In this document: in pieces, positions 16,026 to 25,633 of the stretch
How positions within the stretch are numbered: the stretch's first letter is position 1
How the letters are laid out: the number at the start of each line of letters is the position of its first letter
IMG/VR virus record: IMGVR_UViG_3300022851_000031
Coordinates: 1 to 42,617 of that record
DNA from: a virus
DNA length: 42,617 nucleotides
Reading direction: 5' to 3' (one strand)
Translations under genes and position numbers: made by a program
Notes under the pieces: model-generated
What the model was told of the DNA's origin: nothing
The model's database searches: none
What the model saw: only the letters and a program-made list of their open reading frames with translations

Positions 16026-16291
16026 GGATAGCTTTTGAGAGCAGATGAATAACACCTAGTGTATTCAATATCCCTATATGTGAATGGTGTAATAAAGTAA
16101 AGGCACAAGATACAGACCACATTTTTTGAAGAGGTGGCAAACATAACACAGAGAATAGAATGTACGACCCTGCGAATCTTATCCTATTATGTAGGAAGTG
16201 TCATCAGGACAAATGAGGCTGGGAATGGAAACAGAAGGCAAAGGAGATAGTAAAGAATAAAATAATTTGCTTTTATAAACAAAATCATTAA
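16010..16291 (+). CDS. HNH endonuclease
   Basis: 93 residues. Zinc-type HNH: CEWC, then DTDHIFGRGGKHNTE with the catalytic His, NRMYDPANLILLCRKCHQDKGG with the final His and Cys pair. Phages encode free-standing HNH enzymes as packaging partners or mobile homing nucleases; the adjacent cos-packaging genes are 6 kb away, so a homing role is possible. The start overlaps the upstream end by 16 bases. Confidence 0.85.
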
Positions 16292-16322
16292 GTATAATAT
16301 ATTTATATATTAATTCCTATAT

Positions 16323-16772
16323 ATGTTAATATCAAAAGAAATTCAACGAGATATGTGACACAGAGTACCAAACCATAAAAGCAAGTGTAGAAATCTCCAT
16401 TGACATAGATACAAAGCAGAAATTATTATGAAATGAGATATTATAGAAGAAAAAGGTAAATCAGAAGAGTGAATGGTTATAGATTTTTCTGATATAAAAA
16501 ATATAGCTAATGGTTATGTAGATGAAAACCGAGACCATTGATATATGTATTATGTTTGAGATGCTATATGAGAATTAGCAGAAAATATGTGAATGAAAGC
16601 TATTGAGGTTTCTTTTATTCCCACAGCAGAGAATATAGCAAAACATCTGTTTGATATATTAAATCCTATGTTTGATGATGTATATAAATCTAATCTAAGG
16701 TTGCAAGGTATTAAATTACGAGAGACTCCGACAAGTTATGTTTTATATTCTCCTAACGATAATGTGAGATAA
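16323..16772 (+). CDS. queD: QueD, 6-carboxy-tetrahydropterin synthase
   Basis: 149 residues. The zinc and catalytic motifs of the PTPS/QueD family are visible: MGHRVPNHKSKCRNLHGH (zinc His, catalytic Cys before HGH), VIDFSDIK, PTAENIAKHLF and LRETPTSYVLY (Glu). It converts dihydroneopterin triphosphate, the FolE product, into 6-carboxytetrahydropterin. The FolE start lies 11 bases inside its end. Confidence 0.9.
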
Positions 16773-17325
16773 AAGCAAATTAGAGAATATATTTTCACAA
16801 TTTATGAAAGAATTGAATTTAGATTTAACTGATGCTTCATTAAAAGATACTCCAAAAAGAGTAGCTAAAATGTTTATTGATGAAACTTGTAATTGATTAT
16901 TTACTGAACCACCTAGAATAACAGTATTTCCAAATGACTGAAGTTATGACCAAATGGTGTTAGTTAGAGATATTCAAGTACAAAGTTTATGTGAACATCA
17001 TTTTCAACCTTTTATTTGAAAAGCATATATAGCATATATCCCAAAAGATAAGGTTGTATGATTATCTAAATTTGCAAGAGTAATCGATTATTTTGCTCGT
17101 AGACCACAAGTACAAGAAAGATTAACTATGCAGATACATAATTTCTTAGTAGATGTATTAGAGACTGAAGATGTAGCTGTTATTATTAAAGCAGAACATT
17201 TCTGTATGAAGCTGAGATGAGTAAAAGACCCTTGTAGTGATACAGTAACAAGTAATCTCTCTTGAGTTTTTAGAGATGATAGTAGTCAATCAAGACAAGA
17301 GTTTTTAGCTTTACTTAAAATATAA
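16762..17325 (+). CDS. folE: FolE, GTP cyclohydrolase I
   Basis: 187 residues, overlapping queD. The start at 16762 ([17 protein letters not shown]) gives the full N-terminal helix leading into [12 protein letters not shown]. Zinc ligands are conserved: CEHHFQPF, and [40 protein letters not shown] is the conserved active-site helix. It opens GTP to dihydroneopterin triphosphate and starts the 7-deazaguanine pathway. The stop overlaps the XapX gene as TAATG. Confidence 0.93.
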
Positions 17326-17483
17326 TGCAAACTTTATTGTCTTTAGTTGCTTGAACTGTTCTATGATTGATTTTTGCCTTATTAAAACTTCCATTACCAG
17401 CTCCTTGACATATAAATTGAGTGGTTTGAATATTATGAGTTTTTATTTGATATATGTTTATTAAAAAATGGCTGTGATATTAA
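17325..17483 (+). CDS. XapX-domain small membrane protein
   Basis: 52 residues: [40 protein letters not shown] and IGYMFIKKW. Two hydrophobic segments around a P-x-P-A-P turn match the XapX domain (DUF1427). All ten or so glycines here are TGA. It overlaps queE by 16 bases. The reason for a XapX protein inside a queuosine-type cluster is unclear; it may be a small permease or an accessory. Confidence 0.75.
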
Positions 17484-19207
17484 AAGCAAGTGATACAAAG
17501 TGAGGATATATCCCAACTGAAGAGGAGAAGAAAAATAAGATGTTTGTTCCTTGAAAATTTAAGTTAAGTTGAGATTGAGTTTTTCATACAATACAATGAG
17601 AATGAACTTTTATATGAAAGCCAACTACTTTTATTAGACTCAATAATTGCAATCTTGCTTGTAGTCGATGCTTTGTGGGAAGTACTCCCGTAATGTTATC
17701 AGATGGAGGTTGGAAAAACATTGAGGAACTCCAAATAGGAGATAAGGTTCTTTCTCATAAAGACCAAAAAATAACAGAGAGCTGAGTAGAAAAAGGTTTT
17801 GTTCGTAAAAGTAAAACAGTTACTATAGTGACTGAGAATGGCGACAAGATTGAATGTACTCCAGATCATATGTTCTATACTAACAGACGTACAGGTAAAA
17901 AGCGAACGCAGAGATGTATGGCTAAGGATTTAAAGGGAGAGCATATAAAATATTTCCATTGATATCATTCTAAAATTAAGTTGGATGAACAATTTGCTCG
18001 TGGTTATCTTAAATGAGCTTATGTATGAGATGGTAATATAAGTAATAGTCATTTGTATTTTCAAGTATGTGACTTAGAGTTTGCCGAAGCTATTCAGTAC
18101 TGTATCAATCTTTTATGAGGCAATGTAAGTATAACAGAGAGTAGTAGAAAAACTATTGTCGGAAAAACGATTTATAGAGTAACTACCTGAAAAAAATCAG
18201 TTATAAATCAAGTCTTAGAACCTATAGAGACAAGAGAAAGTGCTATAGGGTATATAGCTTGATTTTATGATGCGGAATGACATACGTGAAGAAATCAGAT
18301 ATCTTTTTCACAGAAAGACCAGAATATACTAAAAAGATTAAAATGAATGCTTTTTGAGTTTTGAATAGTTACAAGTGACATAAAACCAGTAACAAGAGCA
18401 TCAGAGTTTTATATAACAGGTAAGAATAATATTAACACTTTCTTTGATATTATACCTATACAAATTACTAGAAAAATACCTAAAGATAAAAGGAATGTAC
18501 TTAGTAATGTTTTAGTTACTGAGGTAATAGAAAATATTAAGGAGAAAGATGTCTATGATATCCAGACAACTACTTGAAATTTCTTTGCTAAGAACTACTT
18601 AGTAGAAAATTGCGATGCTTGGTACACACGAAAACAAGATGAAAAGGAATATTATGAAAGCGAAAATATAGATTGATTAGAATTATATACTCGTATAATA
18701 GAATCTCAAAGAGAAAAAGGACTCACTAATATCTGTAAAAGTCTAACCTTTACTTGATGAGAGCCATTACTCCAACAAAGAACTATATGACAATTTATAG
18801 AAGAATATTGAGATGAATTTACGAATATACAAATAGAAACAAATTGAACTATTCCTGTATTAGATAAAAGATTGAAATGATGTTATTATAATTGTAGTCC
18901 TAAAATACCTAGTTCTGATAATGAAACAAAGATAGCATTTAATCCTGTTGTTTTGAAACAATTAGTCGCAACAAATAAAGCTATATTTAAGTTTGTATTT
19001 TTAACAAAAGAAGATGTTGATTATGTATTAGAGACATATAAAGACATTATCCCATTGGATATGATTTGGTTTATGCCTGAATGAGTGACGAAAGAAGAGA
19101 ACACTAAAGTGTTTGAAAATACGATTGATTATATTCTATCTAAAGGAGTTAATGTAACGATTAGAGCTCAAAATATAATGTGGGATTGAGCTAAAAGAGG
19201 TGTTTAA
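17468..19207 (+). CDS. queE: QueE, 7-carboxy-7-deazaguanine synthase, interrupted by an intein
   Basis: 579 residues including a 314-residue intein. N-extein: FHTIQGEGTFIGKPTTFIRL and the radical-SAM cysteines NNCNLACSR. The intein begins at the third cluster cysteine position and after splicing the motif becomes CNLACSRCDAWYT (CxxxCxxC). C-extein: TGGEPLLQ (SAM binding) and ETNGT. QueE makes 7-carboxy-7-deazaguanine (CDG) from the QueD product. Without splicing the iron-sulphur cluster cannot form, so the intein gates activity. Glycine codons: 16 of 20 are TGA in the exteins but only 12 of 26 in the intein, suggesting later arrival. Confidence 0.92.
17669..18610 (+). mobile_element. Intein with LAGLIDADG homing endonuclease in QueE
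   Basis: Starts with Cys (CFVGSTPVMLSDG, block A) and ends NFFAKNYLVEN, followed by extein Cys (blocks F/G with the terminal Asn). Block B-like TVTIVTENGDKIECTPDHMF. The two LAGLIDADG helices are ARGYLKGAYVGDG and AIGYIAGFYDAEG. Splicing would follow the class 1 path with Cys1, terminal Asn and Cys+1; the penultimate residue is Glu, not the usual His. Confidence 0.9.
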
Positions 19208-19227
19208 TTTTATAATCTATTTATAAT

Positions 19228-19290
19228 ATGCATATATTACATAAAAAACAAAAACTCTGATCTCGCTTATCTTATTTATCTAAAATATAA
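19228..19290 (+). CDS. Possible leader peptide coupled to the phosphoribosyltransferase gene
   Basis: 20 codons (MHILHKKQKLGSRLSYLSKI) ending as TAATG with the next start. It could couple translation; length makes it uncertain. Confidence 0.25.
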
Positions 19291-19721
19291 TGAAAAAATT
19301 ATTTGTATCAGCTAAAGAACTGAAATATTTATGTAAAGAATTTTGTGAAAAAGTAAAAAAGATGTGAAAAGAATATAAAACTCTTATACTTATAACTAAA
19401 TGAGCATTAATCCCTTGATATTATATTGCTGATATGCTTTGAATAAAAGATATTAGAACTATATGTGTAAATAGTTATATAGGGAAAAATCAAAGCTCAT
19501 TACAAATACATTATATGCCTGATATAGATACAGACAATATTCTTGTTTTTGATGAATTGACTGATACTTGAGAGACTTTATCTTGGGTAAAAAGTAAAAT
19601 GCCTATTGATAGAGAAATAGATTATTGAATATTATTTAAGTTTAAGCAATCATCATTTACTCCTGATATATATTGTAGAGAGAAATGAGATGAATGGATA
19701 GACTTCTATTATGAGAATTAA
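19290..19721 (+). CDS. Phosphoribosyltransferase (PRT) in the 7-deazaguanine cluster
   Basis: 143 residues. The PRPP loop ILVFDELTDTGETLSW (VFDELTDTGET-type, residues ~90-105) is the type I PRT signature. ILITKGALIPGYYIADMLGI is the conserved early strand-helix. The closest general family is xanthine-guanine PRT (Gpt-like). In this cluster it could act on guanine or a 7-deazaguanine base (preQ0), making a nucleotide; that substrate is inference. It is the one gene of the block that is not part of the usual FolE-QueD-QueE-QueC set. Confidence 0.75.
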
Positions 19722-19767
19722 GTCGATATAGTGACTATAAACCTACTTTTATATTTTATACATTATT

Positions 19768-20478
19768 ATGAAAAGCGTAATCGTATTATCTTGATGAATG
19801 GATAGCACAACATTGCTATACAAACTGAAAGCCGAATGAAAAGAAGTTTTTGCTGTATCTTTTGATTACTGACAAAAACACAAAAAAGAATTGTCGTATG
19901 CAGCTAAATCTTGTGAGAAATTATGAGTACCTCATAGGATTGTAGACCTTACAAGCATAACCGAACTTATATCAAACTCAGCATTGACGAGTGATATAGC
20001 TATGCCTGAATGACATTATGCTGACGACAATATGAAGAAGACTGTTGTTCCTAATCGTAATATGATTATGGCGAGTATAGCTATCTGATATGCTGTTAAT
20101 ATTTGAGCTGAAGAAGTAGCTTTATGAGTACACGATTGAGATCATGATGTATATCCTGATTGTAGACCAGTATTTATAGAAGCATTAAATAGAATAGCTT
20201 GATTAGCTAATTATGAAAAAGTAGCTATTTATGCTCCATTCTTATGAGGAGATAAGAATACTATCTTAAAAGAATGAATAGAGCTATGAGTAGATTACGC
20301 ATTAACTTGGACAGATTACGATTGAGGAGAAGTACCTAATTATAAAACAGGTAGTTCTGTAGAAAGAAATCTAGCGTTTATAGGACAATGAGTTAAAGAC
20401 CCATTGTATTCAGATGAATTATGGGAAGAAGCAAAAGGATATGCTTTATCACAAGAAAATGTTTACAAAAATAAATAA
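19768..20478 (+). CDS. queC: QueC, 7-cyano-7-deazaguanine synthase, zinc cysteines missing
   Basis: 236 residues. PP-loop ATPase motif VIVLSGGMDSTTLLYKL (residues 4-20, both motif glycines TGA), FDYGQKHKKELS, VVPNRNMIMASIA and ALGVHDGDHDVYPDCRPVF. QueC converts CDG to preQ0. In typical QueC the C-terminal part carries four zinc cysteines around CxxGxxxHCGxCGTCVER; here the corresponding stretch is TDYDGGEVPNYKTGSSVER with no cysteine. The fold without zinc may be stabilised differently, or the enzyme has drifted. The stop overlaps the next possible start as TAATG. Confidence 0.9.
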
Positions 20479-20555
20479 TGAAATTATATTTGGCTTGAGA
20501 AAAAAGAAGTAATTTATGATTTAATAAAGCAAATATGAAATTATACTTAGCTTGA
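20478..20555 (+). repeat. Duplicated gene start ahead of the DpdA-like gene
   Basis: ATGAAATTATATTTGGCTTGA at 20478 and ATGAAATTATACTTAGCTTGA at 20535 both code MKLYLAG, in the same frame 57 bases apart. The region between is EKRSNLGFNKAN. This looks like a local duplication of the start region and makes two alternative starts. Confidence 0.75.
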
Positions 20556-21329
20556 TATAGTACAGGAAAGAAGGCATATCCACTATTACCTAGTGCTACA
20601 TTAGCTCAATGTAATTTTCTTGAAACCTATCTTGCCGTTAAAAATAAATGATTAGCTCACGACTATAAGTTATTCAATAAAAAGTTCTTTCTTGATAGTT
20701 GAGCTTTCTCTGCGGCGACGCAATGAACCTCTATCTCTATAGATGATTACGAGAAATTCATTAAAGAGAATAAGCAATATCTTGAGTTATATGCAAATCT
20801 TGATGTTATCTGAGATTGAGACTCTACATTAAAGAACCAAGAAGAGTTAGAAAGAAGAGGATTATCTCCCTTACCTACTTACCATTTATGAAGTGATAAA
20901 AAATTCTTTGAGCATTATGTTCATAATTATGATTATATAGGGTTATGATGAATGGTTCCTTATGCAAACAAACCAAAGAAAATTAAACAATTCTTGGATT
21001 ATTGTTTTTGGTATATTAATAAACATAACTTAAAAACTAAATGCCATTGACGAGGAATGACAAATCCAAAGCTAATGGCTAAATATCCATTCTATTCTAT
21101 AGATAGCACTTGATGGTTAGCTTGATGAAAGTTTAATAGATTATATAGATTCCAATCTCCATATTTAACTGGATATTGAGCCAAAGAATATAGGGATAAA
21201 TATGGGATTGATTTTTGAGTTAAACACTACTCAGAGAAGAATAACTCTAATATTATAGAGCTGTATAAGTATATGACATACCTTAGCGCATTACATAAAG
21301 CAAAGAAGATGGATTATTTTAATCATTAA
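20535..21329 (+). CDS. dpdA: DpdA-like DNA guanine transglycosylase
   Basis: 264 residues from ATG 20535; ATG 20478 (coupled to the queC stop) would add 19. TGT-related motifs: MKLYLAGYSTG, FLDSGAFSA (Asp), YANLDVIGDG, GLSPLPTYHLGS, YIGLGGMV, KCHGRGMT and SIDSTGW (second active-site Asp). This is the small phage TGT-like family (DpdA) that exchanges guanine in DNA for preQ0 or a derivative. C-terminal VKHYSEKNNSNIIELYKYM completes the barrel. With FolE, QueD, QueE and QueC beside it this indicates 7-deazaguanine in the phage DNA. TAA 21327-21329. Confidence 0.82.
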
Positions 21330-21337
21330 TTATTACT

Positions 21338-21910
21338 ATGGCAGAAAGAAAAGTAGCACAAATGACTTTAGAAAAAAAGATTCTTTCAATAGATAAACTT
21401 ATTCCGTATGAACTGAATAACAAAATACATTGAGAGAAGAAAGTGGATTTATTGGCAAATATAATAGATAAGTTCTCTTATACTGATGAAGTGATTGTAG
21501 ATAAGAACAATATAGTAATAGCTGGACACGGAAGATTAAAATCTCTAGCTAAAATGGGATATGATGATGTAGAGGTAAAAGTAATGGATATAGACACCGA
21601 AGACGCTATAGCTCTTAGATATTTACATAACGAAATATCAAGATACGATACAGAAGATAATCTTGAAGCTATAGCTATAGAGATACCTTGAATGAGTGTT
21701 ATACTAGAACAATTAGATACAAGTATAACAGAACTAGCACCTTACTTAGATGCTCCAACTTATAATCCTGATGATTATCAATCTGATCAAGAATGAGATA
21801 CTAATATAGACGGAGAGTCTGTATATATAATTAAACCATCAGCAGATGATTGTATTCTACTAGAACAATACTTAGACGAAAATTCTATTTCTTATACTAA
21901 AAAATGATAA
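21338..21910 (+). CDS. ParB/sulfiredoxin-domain protein
   Basis: 190 residues. ParB-like N domain: EKKILSIDKLIPYELNNKIH, IDKFSYTDEVIVDKNNIVIA and GHGRLKSLAKMGYDDVEVKV (GHGRxxA/L motif), LRYLHNEIS. In phages such ParB-like proteins lie near terminases and DNA-modification genes; they may be nucleases or CTP-binding DNA clamps. C-terminal ~70 residues are unrelated and acidic. The gene ends with a Gly TGA directly before TAA (21905-21910). The next gene starts four bases inside its end. Confidence 0.8.
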
Positions 21911-22056
21911 TCTACACAACTATACAATCTATAGCAGATAGGTATCAAGTATCTAAATATATTGCAAATAAGCGATATGCTCAATGATGGATAAAAAAAA
22001 TAGATAACCAACGCTGAGTAAAGGTATGATATGTGGTTACTAAAGAATTGTTGTAA
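21904..22056 (+). CDS. Small helix-turn-helix protein
   Basis: 50 residues: MIIYTTIQSIADRYQVSKYI, ANKRYAQGWIKKID, VKVGYVVTKELL. The pattern of a helix-turn-helix followed by a strand (QSIADRYQVSKYIANKRYA) resembles excisionase/MerR-type HTH or small-terminase DNA-binding heads. It overlaps the ParB-like gene by 7 bases and precedes the terminase genes. Confidence 0.55.
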
Positions 22057-22088
22057 TATCATTATTTTAGTATAAGTCAAACAACGAT

Positions 22089-22670
22089 ATGGCTAATAAA
22101 ACTGAGTATAAGAAAATGAAGCAAAACGAGAGGGTAACACTAAAGAAGCAGTTCTTTGCCTCAGATATTCCTGTTGTTAAGGATTTTATGAATGCACGAG
22201 GCTACAGCTGGGATAAGACTACCGAAACCTATACTAATTGATGGTTTACAGAGAAACAAGAGATGTTGGATAAGATTACAGAGTTAGCTAAAGACAAGAT
22301 AATAAAAGACGGCGTAGACGAATATATTGTTCCAGTTGAGGATTTATACGCCATGAAGAAGAATACCGTTGAATTGCTCAAAGCTAAGCTAAACGAACTG
22401 GGGTTTAGGGCTAAAGAATGGGTAGAGTATATTAAATGGAAGAGGGATAAGAACCCAAAGAAATGAAAGCGAGAGTGATATAAACCTGATGAGGTAAAGA
22501 GTAGCGAGGTTATAGAGATAATGAATGCAGTAAAGCGTGAGTTATGAGAGCCGTTGACTATAAGTAAGATACATTCTACTATAGATATGAACGAGAAGTT
22601 GTCGGATGAAGAGGCTGAGATAATAGAGATGATAGATACTATGGAAGCACTGGAAGATTGAAAAGAGTAA
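22089..22670 (+). CDS. Putative terminase small subunit
   Basis: 193 residues directly upstream of the large terminase. Helical, with a basic central part: AKLNELGFRAKEWVEYIKWK, RDKNPKKGKRERGYK, then IMNAVKRELGEPLTISKIHS. Position and composition fit a DNA-recognition small subunit; no family motif is diagnostic. It uses several GGN codons (ARGYSW, LGF) as well as TGA. Confidence 0.55.
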
Positions 22671-22721
22671 AAGTATAGTATACTTGATACTCTGCCGATC
22701 TAAAAGGTAACTATACTTTAC
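22667..22721 (+). other. Inverted repeat between small and large terminase genes
   Basis: GTAAAAGTATAGTA (22667-22680) can pair with TAACTATACTTTAC (22708-22721), with one bulged A. It begins in the small-subunit stop. No T-tract beyond CTTTTGG, so an attenuator or operator is more likely than a terminator. Confidence 0.4.
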
Positions 22722-22738
22722 TTTTGGTACTAACAATT

Positions 22739-24199
22739 ATGATTGGAGATATAAAGAAAGAGATACTGAATAACAGGAAGTTGCGTAGGGCTTATATGAA
22801 TAAGAACCTATACCGTTATTGTAGATACTATTTTTCCAATTATTATACATTCCCTACGCCTGAGTTTATTCTGCCTGTTTACAAAGCACTCGAAGAATGA
22901 AAGAATGTTTTTTTTGAGGCGTTTAGATATTCTGCAAAAACTACATTAGCTCAGATGTATCTAAATAATGTCGTAGCGAATAGGAAGCGTAGACATATAA
23001 TGTGGTATTCTGATACAGGAGAGGGTAGTACAGATAATCTTATGTATGTTGCGAATAGTTTTATCGAGAATGATAGATTTATTAGAGATTACTGACATCT
23101 ATATTATGATGAGAATCCTACTAAGTTTAAGAGTAAGACGATAAAAGGTAAGAGTAAGTATATAACAGAGAACGAATGTTTGTTGTCTGGTATGTCTTTG
23201 GGTATGTCTCCTAGATGAAAGAACTATACTGCTACTGACTGAAAGTATAGACCAGATCTCATTGTGTTTGATGATATAGATACCAGTAAATCAGCAAGAA
23301 GCAAAAAGATTATAGATAAGAATCGAGATTTCCTTACACAGGAAATCTTTGGTGGTATAAATCCTAGCACACAGCTTATAGTTCTTGGTAACACGATTTA
23401 TGAAGACTGACTTATCCCAAGACTTAGACAACATTTTGAGAACGATGAAGATTGGCTTATTATTAGACAACCAATATACGACCAAGATTGAAAGATAGTA
23501 TGGGATAGGTTTGTTGAGACTAACGCTGAAGCAGAGGAGAAGAACCAATGAATTAAGAACCCTCATTTTATGTATGTTTCGTTAGAGAAAGAGCGTGAGA
23601 GGTTGGGTAGTATATCGTTTGGACAGAACTATCTATTGCAACCATATGTGAGATGAATGGTTATTGTTCCATTACATTTAATAAATAAGGTAAATGTAGA
23701 CGGCTTCTATTTCGATAAGATAAGGATAGGTATAGATACAGCAATATCGAAGAAGACAGAGAGCGATAGAGTTGGTATGACAGTTACTTGATGGGACGAA
23801 TGAAAGAAGTATGTGTTAGAATCTATTAAGCTTGAATGACAAGCTAAAAGAATGAGGAATCAGATTAAGGTAGCAAAAGAGTTGTACAATAAACGAGGCT
23901 CTCATACAGATAACATATCGTTGAATGTTGAGACCGTAGCGTTCCAAGAAGTGTTGGCTGATTATCTAAAAGAAGAACACATGGCAGTCAATCCAATAAA
24001 AACTAATAGAGATAAGGTTACGAGGTTGTTGGAGTATCAATGAGAGTTTGAGAGTGGCAATATATTCTTCAACACCAAATGATGTGAAGACTTGATAGAG
24101 GAGTTGTTGGCTTTCCCTAATTGAGAATTTGATGATATGGTGGATTCACTTATGCTAAGTTTCTGGGAAGAAGAGAACGAATGGGTAATTGTAGCATAA
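22739..24199 (+). CDS. terL: Terminase large subunit
   Basis: 486 residues, ATG 22739 to TAA 24197-24199. ATPase: FRYSAKTTL (residues 62-70, variant Walker A with Lys67), LIVFDDID (Walker B, Asp178/179) and QLIVLGNTIYEDG (coupling motif). Nuclease (RNase H fold): IRIGIDTAIS (Asp333), SLNVETVAF (Glu398) and NGEFDDMVDSLML (Asp465/466/469). It pumps DNA into proheads and cuts concatemers. Glycine codons are a mixture of TGA and GGN. Confidence 0.92.
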
Positions 24200-24211
24200 A
24201 CATAAAATCTC

Positions 24212-24239
24212 TTGCATATCAATCTACAAAAGTTATTTA
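24212..24239 (+). promoter_or_regulatory. Putative late promoter ahead of portal
   Basis: TTGCAT (24212-24217), 16-base spacer, TATTTA (24234-24239). The ten bases TCTTGCATAT recur at 30551-30560 with the same spacing, suggesting a second promoter class for structural genes. Confidence 0.4.
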
Positions 24240-24271
24240 CAATATGAGCTTTTATTTCCTTGTTATGAGTT

Positions 24272-25567
24272 ATGCAATTCAATTTCTTAGGGAAGACATT
24301 CACTATATGAGATAATAAACAAGTAAAGACTGAAGATAATTTTATCACTAATGTATCGAATAGAGGATACCAATATGTATGACAGGATATAACCTCTTGT
24401 GGTAGAATCAATATAGATAGACATACAATGTATAGAGTACATAAGACAAACAAGATGGCGTTCTCTTACACACAAAAGATTTCGCAGATGGTTGGAGCTA
24501 AATGATTTTCTGTTATAGATTATGAAGAGAACGAGATTTCTGAATCAGAGCAGAGGAAAGTATTAGAAACATTATATTCTTATGTGTGAAGGAAACACGA
24601 GATGAATGAGTTTATCAAACAGTTCTTTGATCAAGCGTTTGCTAATGGGCAGGTATTTGCTGTACCTACAAAGATAAACTGATTTTGATTATTGGCTAGC
24701 ACAGATGATTGGATAAAGTTGTTAGATGGTAGGGGTATGTCAATTAAGACAGATAAGTATGACAACCCTGTATCGTATGAATATCAATCTAAATACTGAA
24801 TGGAGACTATATTTCCTACACAGATTGTAGATTACATAGCATATAGAGATATAGATTGTGTATATAGAGGAGAGAGTTTGTATCGTTCTGTAGTTATGGA
24901 CGCTATAACTAATGATGAAGCGAGTAGAACCCAGATGTATTTCTTTAAGAATAATGCACAACCAAATTTGTTTATTATGTTGAATCCTGAAGCGTTCAAG
25001 TGACAAGATTGACCTGAGAAAAAGAAACAGTTTGATACTGAATGGGATAAGAAGTATAGCTGACCTGACAATACAGGTAAATATCACTCTTCTTATGTAG
25101 CTAACGATATAAAGACCCTGGATTTATCTAATGTGGATTTAGACCTTATCAATTTAAGGAAAGATAACGACGCTAGTTTGTCTACAGTATTTATGTTAGA
25201 CTCTAGATTGATCGGTTTACAAAAAGATAGTGGCTCTTACGGAGAGGTTGAGGTAACGACAATCACACAAGGTAACGAACAGATAGATGCATACGGTTAT
25301 ATGTTCTCTGATTTCATAACAGCGATATACAAGAAGTTTATTGACCCAACATTTCAATATTATATAAAGCTAAAGAACGCAGAATTTAAGAATATATATA
25401 AAGATAAGGAACTATGAATAAAAGAGAGGGAGAAATGATTGATAACTCCTAACGAATATAGACAGAAATTTGATATGGTAGAAGCTACTGAAGAGGATAT
25501 GAATATGTTTTCTATTATAGGTTGAGTATCTAACAGCACAAAGAAAGAGGAGGAGACGGTAGAATAA
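24272..25567 (+). CDS. Portal protein
   Basis: 431 residues from ATG 24272 to TAA 25565-25567. An upstream frame from ATG 24244 closes after 24 codons, so 24272 is the real start. HK97-like portal features: RVHKTNKMAFSYTQKISQMVG, QMYFFKNNAQPNLFIMLNPE, and LSTVFMLDSRLIGLQKDSGS YGE-like end of the core with VTTITQGNEQIDAYGYMFSD. The dodecameric portal forms the DNA channel. It stands directly after the large terminase and before the protease, the classic order. Confidence 0.82.
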
Positions 25568-25633
25568 AAAAGTATTGTAATATCGTTTGGATTAGTTAAT
25601 AAGAAGATAGGCTTTATATATTTATACCTGCTT

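Noticed and set aside
21338-21910. ParB-like gene as part of a PRTRC cassette with the Ubl module
   Set aside because: PRTRC cassettes do include ParB-like, ThiF, JAB, E2-like and Ubl genes, but this gene is 12 kb away beside the terminase, where ParB-like proteins are common in phages; linkage cannot be claimed.
24244-24315. Gene start at ATG 24244 upstream of portal
   Set aside because: The frame closes after 24 codons; the portal frame begins at 24272.
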